Shown here: positions 63,976-64,000 of the stretch, piece after piece | How positions within the stretch are numbered: position 1 is the first letter of the stretch | Layout of the letters: each line of letters starts with the position of its first letter | NCBI GenBank assembly: GCA_023422835.1 | Contig: JAFAGI010000012.1 | Span: 434,001-498,000, forward strand | Source of the DNA: Bacteroidota bacterium | GTDB lineage: Bacteria; Bacteroidota; Bacteroidia; Chitinophagales; Chitinophagaceae | Length of the DNA stretch: 64,000 bases | Direction: 5' to 3' | Notes under the pieces: generated by a model | What the model was told of the DNA's origin: nothing | Databases searched by the model: none | Seen by the model: the letters and a program-made list of their open reading frames with translations, nothing else | Program-made: the position numbers and the translations under genes

Positions 63976-64000
63976 TGCTTAAGGTAATTTTTTTAATATT

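Overview
The window looks like chromosomal DNA from a member of the Bacteroidota, probably a Chitinophagaceae-like bacterium. This is inferred from protein families typical of the phylum (two M16 peptidases in tandem, TlpA thioredoxins with a DUF4369-like front end, Bat-type VWA/TPR proteins, a cytochrome b558-type sdhCAB operon, a DUF3078 protein, an MG2/TonB-plug relic), from promoter motifs of the TAnnTTTG type, and from the general lack of Shine-Dalgarno sequences. No tRNA, rRNA, CRISPR array, prophage or intact insertion sequence was seen.

Layout. 1-1.3 kb: a GMC oxidoreductase (cut by the window edge) with its gluconate-dehydrogenase subunit-3 partner. 1.7-4.6 kb: an active plus inactive M16 peptidase pair and a small membrane protein. 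4.8-9.3 kb: a TlpA thioredoxin, a class D beta-lactamase-like lipoprotein that has lost its catalytic residues, batB-batC, then a repeat-rich gap and a class A beta-lactamase-like serine hydrolase. 9.4-16.5 kb: mutL, trxA, infC and sdhCAB. 17-20.5 kb: a TonB-dependent siderophore-type receptor and a DUF4198-like exported protein. 20.9-28 kb: an alpha-glucan phosphorylase homologue, then a five-gene same-strand run (dipeptide epimerase, radical SAM protein, TlpA protein, Tat-exported glycosylasparaginase-like hydrolase, PAP2 phosphatase). 28.3-35.2 kb: an ABC exporter, a Deg protease, an FAD oxidoreductase and small stress or unknown proteins. 35.2-48.8 kb: a frameshifted small gene, a 2905-residue cyclic beta-1,2-glucan synthase-like enzyme, an unknown protein and a 1240-residue NtrY-like histidine kinase. 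48.8-55.2 kb: mazG, lysC, an Ldh_2 dehydrogenase and accC-accB-efp. 55.4-64 kb: manC, mltG, a decayed MG2/TonB-plug gene, then miaB, a sigma-54 activator, lptE, a TPR-like protein and secG in a tight run, and a DUF3078 protein.

The most unusual signal is a family of palindromic units found three times (1351-1525, 19587-19768, 50939-51076). Each copy lies directly upstream of a start codon and in the same orientation relative to its gene. Each has two hairpin units, a shared block GGCAAACAGAAAAA just before the start codon, paired changes in the stem (AATAGCC/GGCTATT versus AATAACC/GGTTATT), and ATG-AAA-TAR or ATG-GAA-TAA minimal reading frames at the position where the next unit, or the gene, begins. 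It could be a new cis-regulatory leader RNA or a mobile palindrome that targets gene starts. Other points of interest are enzymes with altered catalytic residues (the class D-like lipoprotein, the glucan phosphorylase without its PLP lysine, MutL without its nuclease motif), an EF-P with arginine at position 32, and two decayed genes.
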